NCBI GenBank assembly: GCA_903930515.1
Contig: CAIYYW010000127.1
Location: forward strand, 1 to 12,371
Source of the DNA: an uncultured delta proteobacterium
GTDB lineage: Bacteria > RBG-13-61-14 > DRUE01
Length of the DNA: 12,371 nucleotides
Reading direction: 5' to 3'
Below the pieces are notes generated by a model. That model was not told where the DNA came from, ran no database searches, and was given only the letters and a program-made list of their open reading frames with translations. Positions within the stretch are counted from its first letter, which is position 1, and the number at the start of each line of letters is the position of its first letter. The translations under genes and the position numbers were made by a program. Of this stretch, positions 5,581 through 12,086 are shown piece after piece.

Positions 5581-6726
5581 TTACTTGCCGAAAATCTCCC
5601 GGGCCACAATCACGCGATGGATTTCCGGCGTGCCCTGGGCCGCGATCCAGGCGAGGGCGTCGCGGCATTGGCGCTCGACCGGGTATTCGACATCGCTGCC
5701 GTAGCCGCCCAGGATCAGGTTTGCCTGTTCCACCGCGCGCATCATGACTCGGCCAGCCAGGATCTTGGCCATGCTGGTTTCCTTGCGGTGGTCCACCCCG
5801 CGCTCGCTCAGGACCGCGGCGCGCAAGGCCATCAGCCGGGCCGCGTCAATCTCGGAGGCGATTTCCGCGACCGGGAAGGAGATGCCCTGGTGCTTGTAAA
5901 TGGGCGTTCCCGCGATCACGCGCTCCTTGGCGAATTTGACCGCGACTTCCAGGGCGGCCCGGGCCAGACCGATGTGTCCGAAGCTCAAGCTGATCCGGGT
6001 GTTGCTGAGCACTTTCAGCGCGAGTTTAAGCCCGTCGCCCTTGCCGCCGATGCGGTCCGCGTCCGGGACGAACAGGTTGTCCAGCTTCAGTTCATACGCG
6101 CGATGACCTTTCAAACCGCATAGCACATTGTGTTTGTCCAGGATCAGGCCCTTGGTGTTCTTGTCCACAATAAAAGCGCTCACGCCCTTGCCGCCCGAAC
6201 CGGGTTCCTCGTTCGCGAACAGCGCGAAAATGTCCGAGAAGTCGGCGTAGGAGATCAAACGCTTGCGGCCGTTGAGCAAAAAGCCCTTGTCGGTCTTGGT
6301 GGCGCTGGCCTTCATGCTGGCCGGGTCGGAGCCGGAGGCCTCGTCGGTGAGCGCGTAACAACCGACCTCTCCGGAGGCGATCCTTCCCAGGAACCGCTTT
6401 TGCTGCTCGTCGGTCCCGCCCAGCTTGATCACATAAGTATAGAGCTGGGCGATTTCCAAAAACGGGATCAGGGCCGGACAGCCGTAACCGATCTCCTCGG
6501 CAATGATGCAGACATCCACCTTGCCGATCTCATAACCGCCGAATTTCTTGGGCACGCTGAGCGCCGGCAAATGGAACGGGTCCTTGGTCAGTTTCTCCAC
6601 CAGGTCCTTGGGGATCCGGTCGTTGTCGTCAATCTCCTTCACCCGGGGCATCACAAATTCCTTTACCAATGCCCGGTATTTCTCCCGCAACCCCAACTGT
6701 TCCTTGGTGTAAAATGTTTCAGCCAT
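5581..6726 (-). CDS. Acyl-CoA dehydrogenase lacking a recognisable catalytic glutamate
   Basis: A 381-residue acyl-CoA dehydrogenase fold. It has VPKKFGGYEIG (58-68), CYALTDEASGSD (123-134), LNGRKRLIS (151-159) and the C-terminal GGYGSDVEYPVERQCRD (340-356). The usual base motif EGTSEIQ reads QGTPEIH, so the catalytic Glu is Gln364. The alternative helix position used by isovaleryl-CoA dehydrogenase reads SNTRI, with Thr243. No carboxylate is therefore seen at either known site. It may be a non-catalytic partner in an alpha2beta2 dehydrogenase, like the paired FadE/ChsE steroid enzymes, or use another residue. The start is ATG 6726 with a very strong GGAGGAGG upstream. The in-frame extension to 6771 crosses a palindrome and is rejected. 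It lies between a DUF35 gene and the CoA-ligase gene. Confidence 0.9.
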   Translation of the reverse strand: MAETFYTKEQLGLREKYRALVKEFVMPRVKEIDDNDRIPKDLVEKLTKDPFHLPALSVPKKFGGYEIGKVDVCIIAEEIGYGCPALIPFLEIAQLYTYVIKLGGTDEQQKRFLGRIASGEVGCYALTDEASGSDPASMKASATKTDKGFLLNGRKRLISYADFSDIFALFANEEPGSGGKGVSAFIVDKNTKGLILDKHNVLCGLKGHRAYELKLDNLFVPDADRIGGKGDGLKLALKVLSNTRISLSFGHIGLARAALEVAVKFAKERVIAGTPIYKHQGISFPVAEIASEIDAARLMALRAAVLSERGVDHRKETSMAKILAGRVMMRAVEQANLILGGYGSDVEYPVERQCRDALAWIAAQGTPEIHRVIVAREIFGK

Positions 6727-6740
6727 TTTCCTCCTCCTTT

Positions 6741-6769
6741 TCGTGGCGCAGGCACTCTTGCCTGCGCAC
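6741..6769. repeat. Intergenic palindrome, family A, compensated variant
   Basis: GCGCAGGCA (6746-6754) and TGCCTGCGC (6759-6767) pair perfectly over 9 bp around CTCT. Compared with the GCGCGGACA copies, two base pairs differ and both arms have changed together. Confidence 0.82.
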
Positions 6770-6790
6770 AATTAAATTTTCTTCCTTTCT

Positions 6791-6812
6791 GTGCGAGGGA
6801 CTTTAGTCCCGA
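6791..6812. repeat. Palindrome, family B, overlapping a stop codon
   Basis: GGGACTTTAGTCCC (6797-6810) preceded by GTGCGA. On the minus strand it supplies the TAA stop (6803-6805) and the last residues of the DUF35 gene, as its counterpart at 4028-4041 does for the CoA-ligase gene. Confidence 0.8.
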
Positions 6813-7258
6813 CAAGGCCGAAAATACTTTATGTCCAGAATGTGTCCCGTTCTATTTTCCTGAAAAACCGCTTCCAGTTTAGTCCCGATCGTCAAATCTT
6901 TTTCCTCCGCTTCTCCGACCAAATGGGTCAGCCCGGTGTCAGACCCGTCCAGCTTGATCACGGCCAGGATGAACGGACCCCCCCTCGGTTGGACCGGCTC
7001 GGGATAGTGGACCGAGGTAAAGGTCTCAATCCTGCCTCGGCCGGACAGCTCCACCCATTGCTTCATTTCGGAGAAGCATTTCCCGCAAGTCGCCCGGGGC
7101 GGGACATAGACGATCCCGCATTTGTCGCATTTGATCCCGAGAATTTTTTTCTGATCCCGGAGCGAGACGAGGAACTTGCTCACCACCGGCCCGGCCGAGT
7201 AATTATAAGACACCTGCAGGACCTGGCTTGAAATCAGGATCGCGTCATTTTGTTTCAA
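6803..7258 (-). CDS. DUF35 zinc-ribbon/OB-fold protein (thiolase partner), second of two
   Basis: A 151-residue Zn-ribbon plus OB-fold protein of the DUF35 family. A rubredoxin-type ribbon CDKC (Cys44, Cys47) and CGKC (Cys58, Cys61) flanks the conserved PPR. The OB domain follows, from about residue 68 (WVEL.GRGRIETFT) to the IKYF near the end. Such proteins bind thiolase-fold enzymes and help form the CoA channel, as in the archaeal thiolase/HMG-CoA synthase complex, BbsA of benzoylsuccinyl-CoA thiolase, and the ChsH2 C-terminal domain with Ltp2. The start is a TTG at 7258, supported by GGAGAG about 8 bases upstream; the nearby ATG is out of frame. The stop codon and the final CRD residues come from a palindromic repeat, so the C-terminus may have been altered by insertion of that repeat. 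Confidence 0.9.
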   Translation of the reverse strand: MKQNDAILISSQVLQVSYNYSAGPVVSKFLVSLRDQKKILGIKCDKCGIVYVPPRATCGKCFSEMKQWVELSGRGRIETFTSVHYPEPVQPRGGPFILAVIKLDGSDTGLTHLVGEAEEKDLTIGTKLEAVFQENRTGHILDIKYFRPCRD

Positions 7259-7284
7259 AGCTTCTCTCCATTTGGGGCGAAGTT

Positions 7285-7310
7285 CGGCGCGGACACCCCT
7301 GTCCGCGCAC
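7285..7310. repeat. Intergenic palindrome, family A
   Basis: GCGCGGACA (7287-7295) and TGTCCGCGC (7300-7308) pair perfectly around CCCC. It lies between the two DUF35 genes, about 27 bases upstream of the TTG start. Confidence 0.82.
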
Positions 7311-7319
7311 GATTAAATT

Positions 7320-7796
7320 TTACTCCACCGGCTGAAACCATTTAATATCGCTCAGTTTGCCTTCCCGCTCTTGGTTGAACACCGCTTCCATCCTCATACC
7401 GACCCGGAGTTTCTTGGGGTCGTTCTCGGACAGGAAATGCTGGATCCGGGAATCGGCATGGTCCAGCCGGATCAGGCCGTATCCATAAGGGACCGGTCTT
7501 TTCTTTCCGGTCATCGGGTCCAGGAAACCGAAAAAAACCACGGTGAAACATTCCAGCACTCCCCCCGGTCCGACCTCCACCCACTCGTCGGTCGGCGCGA
7601 AGCAAGGACCGCAAACCGGACGGGGCGGGATATAAACCTTCTTGCAGCGCGGGCATTTCCTGCCGTAAATCTTTTTCTCGTCCCGCAACTTTTTGAAAAA
7701 GAAACTCCCGATCTTTCCGCAGGAATAGTTATACGGGAAATTCGCCGGGGCGCTCATCTCCAGCAATTCAATTTGCCTGCCCGCCTGTTCCATCAT
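7320..7796 (-). CDS. DUF35 zinc-ribbon/OB-fold protein (thiolase partner), first of two
   Basis: A 158-residue DUF35 protein. The zinc ribbon is CPRC (Cys48, Cys51) and CGPC (Cys62, Cys65) around YIPPRP, followed by an OB fold to the SDIKWFQP end. The N-terminal segment with PYNYSCGKIGSFFFKKLRD matches the helix that docks on thiolases in this family. The stop codon of the upstream thiolase-fold gene is separated from this ATG by one base (TGAGATG), so the two are almost certainly translationally coupled and form one complex. A second ATG follows directly and could be the real start. It is paralogous to the next gene downstream but has an insertion in the OB domain (DPMTGKKRPVPYG). Confidence 0.92.
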   Translation of the reverse strand: MMEQAGRQIELLEMSAPANFPYNYSCGKIGSFFFKKLRDEKKIYGRKCPRCKKVYIPPRPVCGPCFAPTDEWVEVGPGGVLECFTVVFFGFLDPMTGKKRPVPYGYGLIRLDHADSRIQHFLSENDPKKLRVGMRMEAVFNQEREGKLSDIKWFQPVE

Positions 7797-7797
7797 C

Positions 7798-8952
7798 TCA
7801 ATCCCTTTCCAAAATCGTGATCTCGGTCCAGAAGCTCCCTCCGAACCCGGTGGCCAGCGCGGTCTTGGCGCCCGGGACCTGCCGGGCGCCTCCTTTTCCC
7901 ATCAACTGGATCGCGGCTTCGGCCACCCGGATCATCGCGGTGGCGCCGATGCAGTTGGTGGAAATGACCCCGCCGGAGGGATTAACCGGAAGCTCGCCGG
8001 TCATCTGGGTCGCGCCCGAGTCCATCAGCTTCCCGCCCCCGCCCAGTTCGCATAAGCCGAGCGCCTCGTACCAGGAAAGCTCGGCAAAGGTGCAAGGCTC
8101 ATAAAATTCCGCGACATCCAGTTCCTTGATCGGATTAACGATCCCGGCCTGGGCATAGGCGTCCTTGGCCGCGTCCCGCAAGGTCCTCATATTGATCAGC
8201 AACGGCAGGTCCGAGTTAAAGGGCTGGTCGTGCCGGGTGGACAGGGCCTTGAACCAGGCCGGCCGGTTCGGGCTTTTCTTTTTCGCAACCTCCTCGCTCG
8301 CGACGATGATGGCGCAGGCCCCGTCTGAGGTTGGGCACATATCCATCAGCTTGATCGGGCTTGCGAGCATGGGCGAGCTGAGCACATCCTGGACCGTGAC
8401 CGCTCTCCGGAGATGGGCATGGGGATTGTTCAGGGCGTTTCCGCGGTTCTTCACCGCCACCCGGGCCGCCTGTTCCTCGGTGATCCCGAACTTGTTCATA
8501 TATTCGCTCGCGGCGAGCGCGAAGGTCCCGATCGCGCCGGCCATATTGGACCTCTCAAAGAGCGGGTCGGACTGGAAGATCAGGCCCGCGGTGGTGTCTC
8601 CGTCCGACTGCTTTTCCCAGCCGATGCAAAGGACGCAGTTGAACATTCCGCTCGCCACATGATAGTATCCGGCATGCGCCACGCTCGCGCCGGTGGTTCC
8701 GCCGGTGGTGATCTTCATCGCGTGCTTGAGATACGCCCCGGTCTCGGCCGCGGCCCAGAGGTCCGCGTTATACACTCCCTCAAAATGCTCCATATTTCCG
8801 ATCAACACCGCGTCCAGGTCGGCTGGGCTCATCTCGGCGTCTTGGAGACAGGCGGAGACCGCCTCGTGGATCAGTTCCACAATGTTGACATCGCGCCGCC
8901 GGGATTTGTGAAAAGTCTGCCCGGTGGCTATGATTGCCGCTCTTCCAGCCAT
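7798..8952 (-). CDS. SCP2-type thiolase-fold protein without thiolase catalytic residues (aldolase candidate)
   Basis: A 384-residue thiolase-superfamily protein of the SCP2/lipid-transfer type. Fold markers include the N-terminal AIIATGQT, NPSGG (324-328) and GATAMIRVAEA. The catalytic residues are absent. The nucleophile motif CASG reads GTTG (Gly85-Gly88), the HDCF box reads YEPC (284-287), and the His of GHPxGAT reads Asn333 in STNCIGAT. Ltp2, the actinobacterial steroid side-chain aldolase, also lacks the Cys and works with a DUF35 domain. The one-base overlap-like junction with the following DUF35 gene supports a similar complex. A degenerate thiolase with altered chemistry remains possible. 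The ATG at 8952 has only a weak GGTGAG upstream. It acts in the cytoplasm, presumably on a 3-hydroxyacyl- or 3-oxoacyl-CoA. Confidence 0.88.
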   Translation of the reverse strand: MAGRAAIIATGQTFHKSRRRDVNIVELIHEAVSACLQDAEMSPADLDAVLIGNMEHFEGVYNADLWAAAETGAYLKHAMKITTGGTTGASVAHAGYYHVASGMFNCVLCIGWEKQSDGDTTAGLIFQSDPLFERSNMAGAIGTFALAASEYMNKFGITEEQAARVAVKNRGNALNNPHAHLRRAVTVQDVLSSPMLASPIKLMDMCPTSDGACAIIVASEEVAKKKSPNRPAWFKALSTRHDQPFNSDLPLLINMRTLRDAAKDAYAQAGIVNPIKELDVAEFYEPCTFAELSWYEALGLCELGGGGKLMDSGATQMTGELPVNPSGGVISTNCIGATAMIRVAEAAIQLMGKGGARQVPGAKTALATGFGGSFWTEITILERD

Positions 8953-8965
8953 AATTATTTCTCAC

Positions 8966-8989
8966 CGCAAAGGCGCAAAGAACGCAAGG
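8966..8989. repeat. Triple CGCAAAG tandem motif
   Basis: CGCAAAGG, CGCAAAGAA and CGCAAGG follow one another in the 67-base gap between the two thiolase-fold genes. I recognise 'CACCGCAAAGGCGCAAAGAACGC'-type runs as a dispersed intergenic repeat in many environmental genomes, but only this copy is visible here. Confidence 0.5.
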
Positions 8990-9019
8990 AAATTTTTGGA
9001 ATCTGTAATTTGCAATTCA

Positions 9020-10168
9020 TCATTTTCCGCTCAGCGCTATCACGCATTGGCTCTGTCCGCACGGCCCGTAAGAGCCTTGGGCCAGCGCGGTCTTGACCTT
9101 TTTTTCCACCTGATGTTTTCCGGCCTCGCCCCGGATTTGTTTCGCGGCCTCAATCACGCGGGTCAGGCCGGAAACGCAAAGCGGGTTCCCGCCCAAAACC
9201 CCGCCGGAAGCATTGATCGGCTGGCCTCCCTTGGGATCGCTTTTTCCGGAATCCATCAGCGCCGCTCCTTTGCCGGCATCGCAGAGCCCGAGCGCTTCCG
9301 GATATTGAAGCAGTTGATATCCGAAATAGTCGGAAAGCTCAATCAGGTCCAGCTCCCGGCCCGGGTCTTTGATCCCGGCCATCCGGTAGGCCTTGGCAGC
9401 GGCCTCGGACAATGCCCTCGCCTCGGCCAGGTCGCGGTCGCCCAGGAAATAGCTGTCCATTGATACGCCCGCGCCTTTGATCCAGACCGGCCGGTCAGTC
9501 CACTTCTCCGCCACTGACTCGCGCGCGAGCATGAGCGCGCAGGCCCCGTCCGCGGGCGCGAACACCTCAAGCCGGTGGAGCGGGCTGGCCAGCATCTGCG
9601 AATTCAAAACTTCTTCCTGGCTGGTTTTTTTACCGCGAAAAACCAGCTCGTTTTTAGCCGCCTGGGTCAGGGCTTTGGCCGCGGCCTCCGCCATTTTTTC
9701 CGCGGGGATTCCATTCCGGCGCAAATACCTTCGCGCCTGGAGCGCGCCGGAATTGATCTCGTCCAACCCGAGCGCGCGCTGGAAGAATGGATCAAACATC
9801 GCGTTGGCGATGACATTCTGCGAACCTTCGCTCATCTTGGCGTGGGCGACCACCAGGCAGGTCTGATACTTGCCGGAGAGGATCCGCATCATCCCGTAAA
9901 AAACCGCCTGGGTCCCGTCCCCGGCGACCTTGGCCTCGGACTTGAGATATGCCCCCTCGGCCTCCGGCACGGTGCGGCTGGAGATGGTCCTTCCGTCCAG
10001 GTAATCCTGGGAGCAGGACACGATGTTGTCCACTTGCTTGATCTCCATCCCCAGCTGATTGAGCAGGCCGGAGGTCGCCTGATACACCAACTCGGTGATG
10101 TGATCCTCGCGCTTCTCGGCCTGATATGAGGTCTGGAACACGCCGACAATCGCCACCCGTTCAGTCAT
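9020..10168 (-). CDS. Thiolase-fold protein without thiolase catalytic residues, second paralogue
   Basis: A 382-residue thiolase-superfamily protein. The fold is shown by VAIVGVFQT at the start, the NQMLASPLHRLEVFAPADGA region, NASGG (319-323) and a GNPLCVSG loop. The catalytic Cys position reads Ala82 (AGDG), the HDCF box reads SDYF (279-282), the catalytic His reads Asn328, and the C-terminal Cys-X-Gly is replaced. It is clearly diverged from the neighbouring thiolase-fold gene, so the pair may form a heteromer with the two DUF35 proteins, one thiolase per DUF35. It is the first gene after the promoter at 10201-10229. ATG 10168 lacks an obvious Shine-Dalgarno sequence, which suits a short 5' leader of about 25 bases. 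A direct thiolase role is unlikely; aldolase or structural roles are inference. Confidence 0.88.
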   Translation of the reverse strand: MTERVAIVGVFQTSYQAEKREDHITELVYQATSGLLNQLGMEIKQVDNIVSCSQDYLDGRTISSRTVPEAEGAYLKSEAKVAGDGTQAVFYGMMRILSGKYQTCLVVAHAKMSEGSQNVIANAMFDPFFQRALGLDEINSGALQARRYLRRNGIPAEKMAEAAAKALTQAAKNELVFRGKKTSQEEVLNSQMLASPLHRLEVFAPADGACALMLARESVAEKWTDRPVWIKGAGVSMDSYFLGDRDLAEARALSEAAAKAYRMAGIKDPGRELDLIELSDYFGYQLLQYPEALGLCDAGKGAALMDSGKSDPKGGQPINASGGVLGGNPLCVSGLTRVIEAAKQIRGEAGKHQVEKKVKTALAQGSYGPCGQSQCVIALSGK

Positions 10169-10186
10169 TTTTAAGGCTTGCCCACA

Positions 10187-10238
10187 TCAAACTTTAGTTA
10201 ATCCTATTTCAAACTTTTTTCAAAGTCAAAGTTTGAAA
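10187..10238. promoter_or_regulatory. Candidate operator: three TCAAACTTT half-sites
   Basis: TCAAACTTT occurs at 10187-10195 and 10209-10217, and inverted at 10228-10236. The last two form a perfect 11-bp inverted repeat (10207-10217 with 10228-10238) that overlaps the -35 element and abuts the -10 element of the promoter below. The first lies at the predicted start of transcription. This layout suits a dimeric repressor responding to an acyl-CoA; no regulator gene is in the window. Confidence 0.55.
10201..10229 (-). promoter_or_regulatory. Sigma70-like promoter of the main operon
   Basis: On the minus strand TTGACT (10229-10224) is followed, after exactly 17 bases, by TAGGAT (10206-10201). 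That is 5 of 6 and 4 of 6 matches to consensus. Transcription would start near 10194, about 25 bases before the ATG at 10168. It is the clearest promoter in the window and would drive the thiolase-to-MaoC gene set. Confidence 0.6.
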
Positions 10239-10311
10239 ATGCGGTTCAAGGTTATCGGTGAACAGCGCCCGGGAAATACCGCGGACCGTTCGGCGTTTAG
10301 AGTGGACCGGA

Positions 10312-11472
10312 TCAAAAGGTCAACTCATCCTTGAGCACCGACCTGGAAATCACCAGCCTTTGAATCTCGCTGGTGCCTTCCACGATCCGGTACAGGCGCA
10401 GGTCTCGGTAATAGCGTTCCACCTTGGCCTCCACCATATATCCCATTCCTCCGTGGATCTGGAGCACGCGGTCGGCGACCTTGCAGGCCATCTCGCTGGC
10501 GTAGAGCTTGGCCATAGAGGCGAGCGCGGACTGGCGTTCTCCGGAATCGTATCGGAGCGCGGCGTCAATCATCATACAGTCTGCGGCGTAAATCTCGGTG
10601 GCGCAGTCGGCGAGCATCCACTGGATGGCCTGGAAATCCGCAATCGGTTTTCCGAACTGCACCCGGATCTTGGCGTAATCCGATCCCATCTTCAAAAGCT
10701 TCTCGGCGTAACCGATACAGCTCGCGGCCAGGGTGACGCGCCCGATGTCCAGGGTCTTCATCGCGGTGCGGAATCCCTCTCCCACCTTGCCGATCACATT
10801 TTCCTCCGGCACCCGGCAGTCCTCAAAGATCACCTCGGACTGGACCATGGCCTTGCTTCCCATATGCTGATGGAGCTGTCCGATCTTGAGACCGGGCGTG
10901 CCCTTTTCAATAATGAACGCGGTGATCCCGCCCTTGGTCCGCTTTTCCTTGTCGCTGAGCGCGAGCACCGTGAACACATCCGCGATCGGGGCGTTGGTGA
11001 TGAAATGCTTCAAGCCGTTGACCACCCAGAACTTGCCGTCCTTGACCGCGGTGGTGGTCATTGAGGCTGCGTCCGAACCCGCGCCCGGCTCGGTCAGGCA
11101 GAAGCAGGAAAGTTTTTTACCGCTGGAGAGGTCCGGGAGAAACCTTTGCTTCTGCTCCTCCGATCCGGAGAGCAGGATGGCTTGGCTTCCGATCCCGTTG
11201 TTGACCGCAATCAGGGAGCGGAACGCGCCGTGTCCCCACGAAAGCGCCTTGGCCACCAGGCAATAGCCGGTGGCGCCGATCCCCAGTCCGCCGTATTCGG
11301 TCGGGATGGTCATCCCGTAAAGGCCCAGGTCGCGCACCTTCTGCACAACCGGCTCGGGTATTTTTCCCTGCTGTTCAATCAGCTCGTCAATCGGCTCGCA
11401 ATCCTTTTTTACAAATTTCCTGACGGTATCCACAAACTCCAGGATCTCCTTGGGTATCGCCGCCTTATACAT
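10312..11472 (-). CDS. Acyl-CoA dehydrogenase with canonical catalytic glutamate
   Basis: A 386-residue acyl-CoA dehydrogenase. It has PTEYGGLGIG in the N-terminal domain, CFCLTEPGAGSDAASM for FAD and acyl binding, FGKPIADFQAIQW in the C-terminal helical domain, and IHGGMGYMVEAKVERYYRD. The usual base motif VEGTSEIQR is intact, with Glu365 as catalytic base. Of the three dehydrogenases here it is the most conventional short/medium-chain type. The ATG at 11472 is preceded by GGGAGGG five bases away, a strong ribosome binding site. It is followed by 143 bases containing the main operon's promoter. It may therefore be transcribed separately from its own upstream region, with or without read-through. 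Confidence 0.93.
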   Translation of the reverse strand: MYKAAIPKEILEFVDTVRKFVKKDCEPIDELIEQQGKIPEPVVQKVRDLGLYGMTIPTEYGGLGIGATGYCLVAKALSWGHGAFRSLIAVNNGIGSQAILLSGSEEQKQRFLPDLSSGKKLSCFCLTEPGAGSDAASMTTTAVKDGKFWVVNGLKHFITNAPIADVFTVLALSDKEKRTKGGITAFIIEKGTPGLKIGQLHQHMGSKAMVQSEVIFEDCRVPEENVIGKVGEGFRTAMKTLDIGRVTLAASCIGYAEKLLKMGSDYAKIRVQFGKPIADFQAIQWMLADCATEIYAADCMMIDAALRYDSGERQSALASMAKLYASEMACKVADRVLQIHGGMGYMVEAKVERYYRDLRLYRIVEGTSEIQRLVISRSVLKDELTF

Positions 11473-12086
11473 TTTTTCCCTCCCTGATTAAGTTTTTTCC
11501 CCCGCGGGAACCCGATGCCGGATGCCTTCTTGATTGGCAGGTCCGGCCCGGCCGACCTTCTTTCCTGATTTCCTCCAGACCTTCTTGCCCCTACAAGATT
11601 AAACCAAAGAGCGCCTTTGCTCCAAGAATAAAGTCGCGCTTTTTTTCAGTCTTCCCAATCAGGCGCCGGATACTTTTCTTGCCGCTCCTGGGAACCGGGG
11701 ATTCTATTCTGCCTTAACTTTTAATTTTGTTGCTTAAGGACCAGAGACTGGGCTTGGTTTACGGCCACTGGTTATAAGGGGATGCGGGATTTTCCAAAAG
11801 CTTTTTGCGGAAGGGGGCAGGTCTTGAGGGTCTGTCGCCTAAAGCCTTCTGACCGGACAGGATAAAACATCATTCCAAGGAGCGGAAGAAGTCCCGCGGA
11901 AAGCCGAATTCAGTTATTCGGTGCATATAGATAAATAATCAACTCTGAATCAAATCTGAAACACAAGGGCTATTTGGGCAACAGCCCCTCAATCCCTGAC
12001 CGGTCCGGGCCTACCCTTGATGCTAAATTGGTGTCCACCAAACCGGGTGCGATCCAGCTTGCCGACCCCTGTTCACCTTATTGAAT
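11473..12086. other. 614-base gap with no recognisable gene
   Basis: No frame here reads like a protein I know. It forms the leader region of the dehydrogenase gene on the minus strand and the 3' flank of the RCC1-repeat gene. Local inverted repeats include CCGAAT/ATTCGG (11904-11909 with 11916-11921) and TTGGTG/CACCAA (12028-12033 with 12036-12041). Near 11604-11620 overlapping alternative pairings (GAGC/GCTC versus CAAAG/CTTTG) are possible. None matches a riboswitch consensus I recognise. A weak -10-like TATAAC (minus strand, 11776-11771) has no good -35 partner. Confidence 0.5.
12028..12041. repeat. 14-bp palindrome TTGGTG-TC-CACCAA
   Basis: A perfect 6-bp inverted repeat about a 2-base centre, in the non-coding stretch 46 bases past the RCC1 gene's stop. 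The flanking TGTCCACCAAACCGGG is reminiscent of insertion-sequence ends, but no transposase or second end is visible. Confidence 0.3.

Noticed and set aside
8966-8989. CRISPR-like short repeats
   Set aside because: The units are 7-9 bases without spacers, so this is a tandem motif and not a CRISPR array.
11600-11700. Short minus-strand frame reading like a basic peptide (IGKTEKKRDFILGAKALFG)
   Set aside because: It has no ATG, GTG or TTG start with a ribosome binding site after the preceding stop, is under 45 codons, and has no recognised family.
11767-11790. Promoter for the first dehydrogenase gene (TATAAC on the minus strand)
   Set aside because: The best -35 candidate (TTGGAA) leaves only a 15-base spacer and matches poorly, and the start would be nearly 300 bases from the gene.
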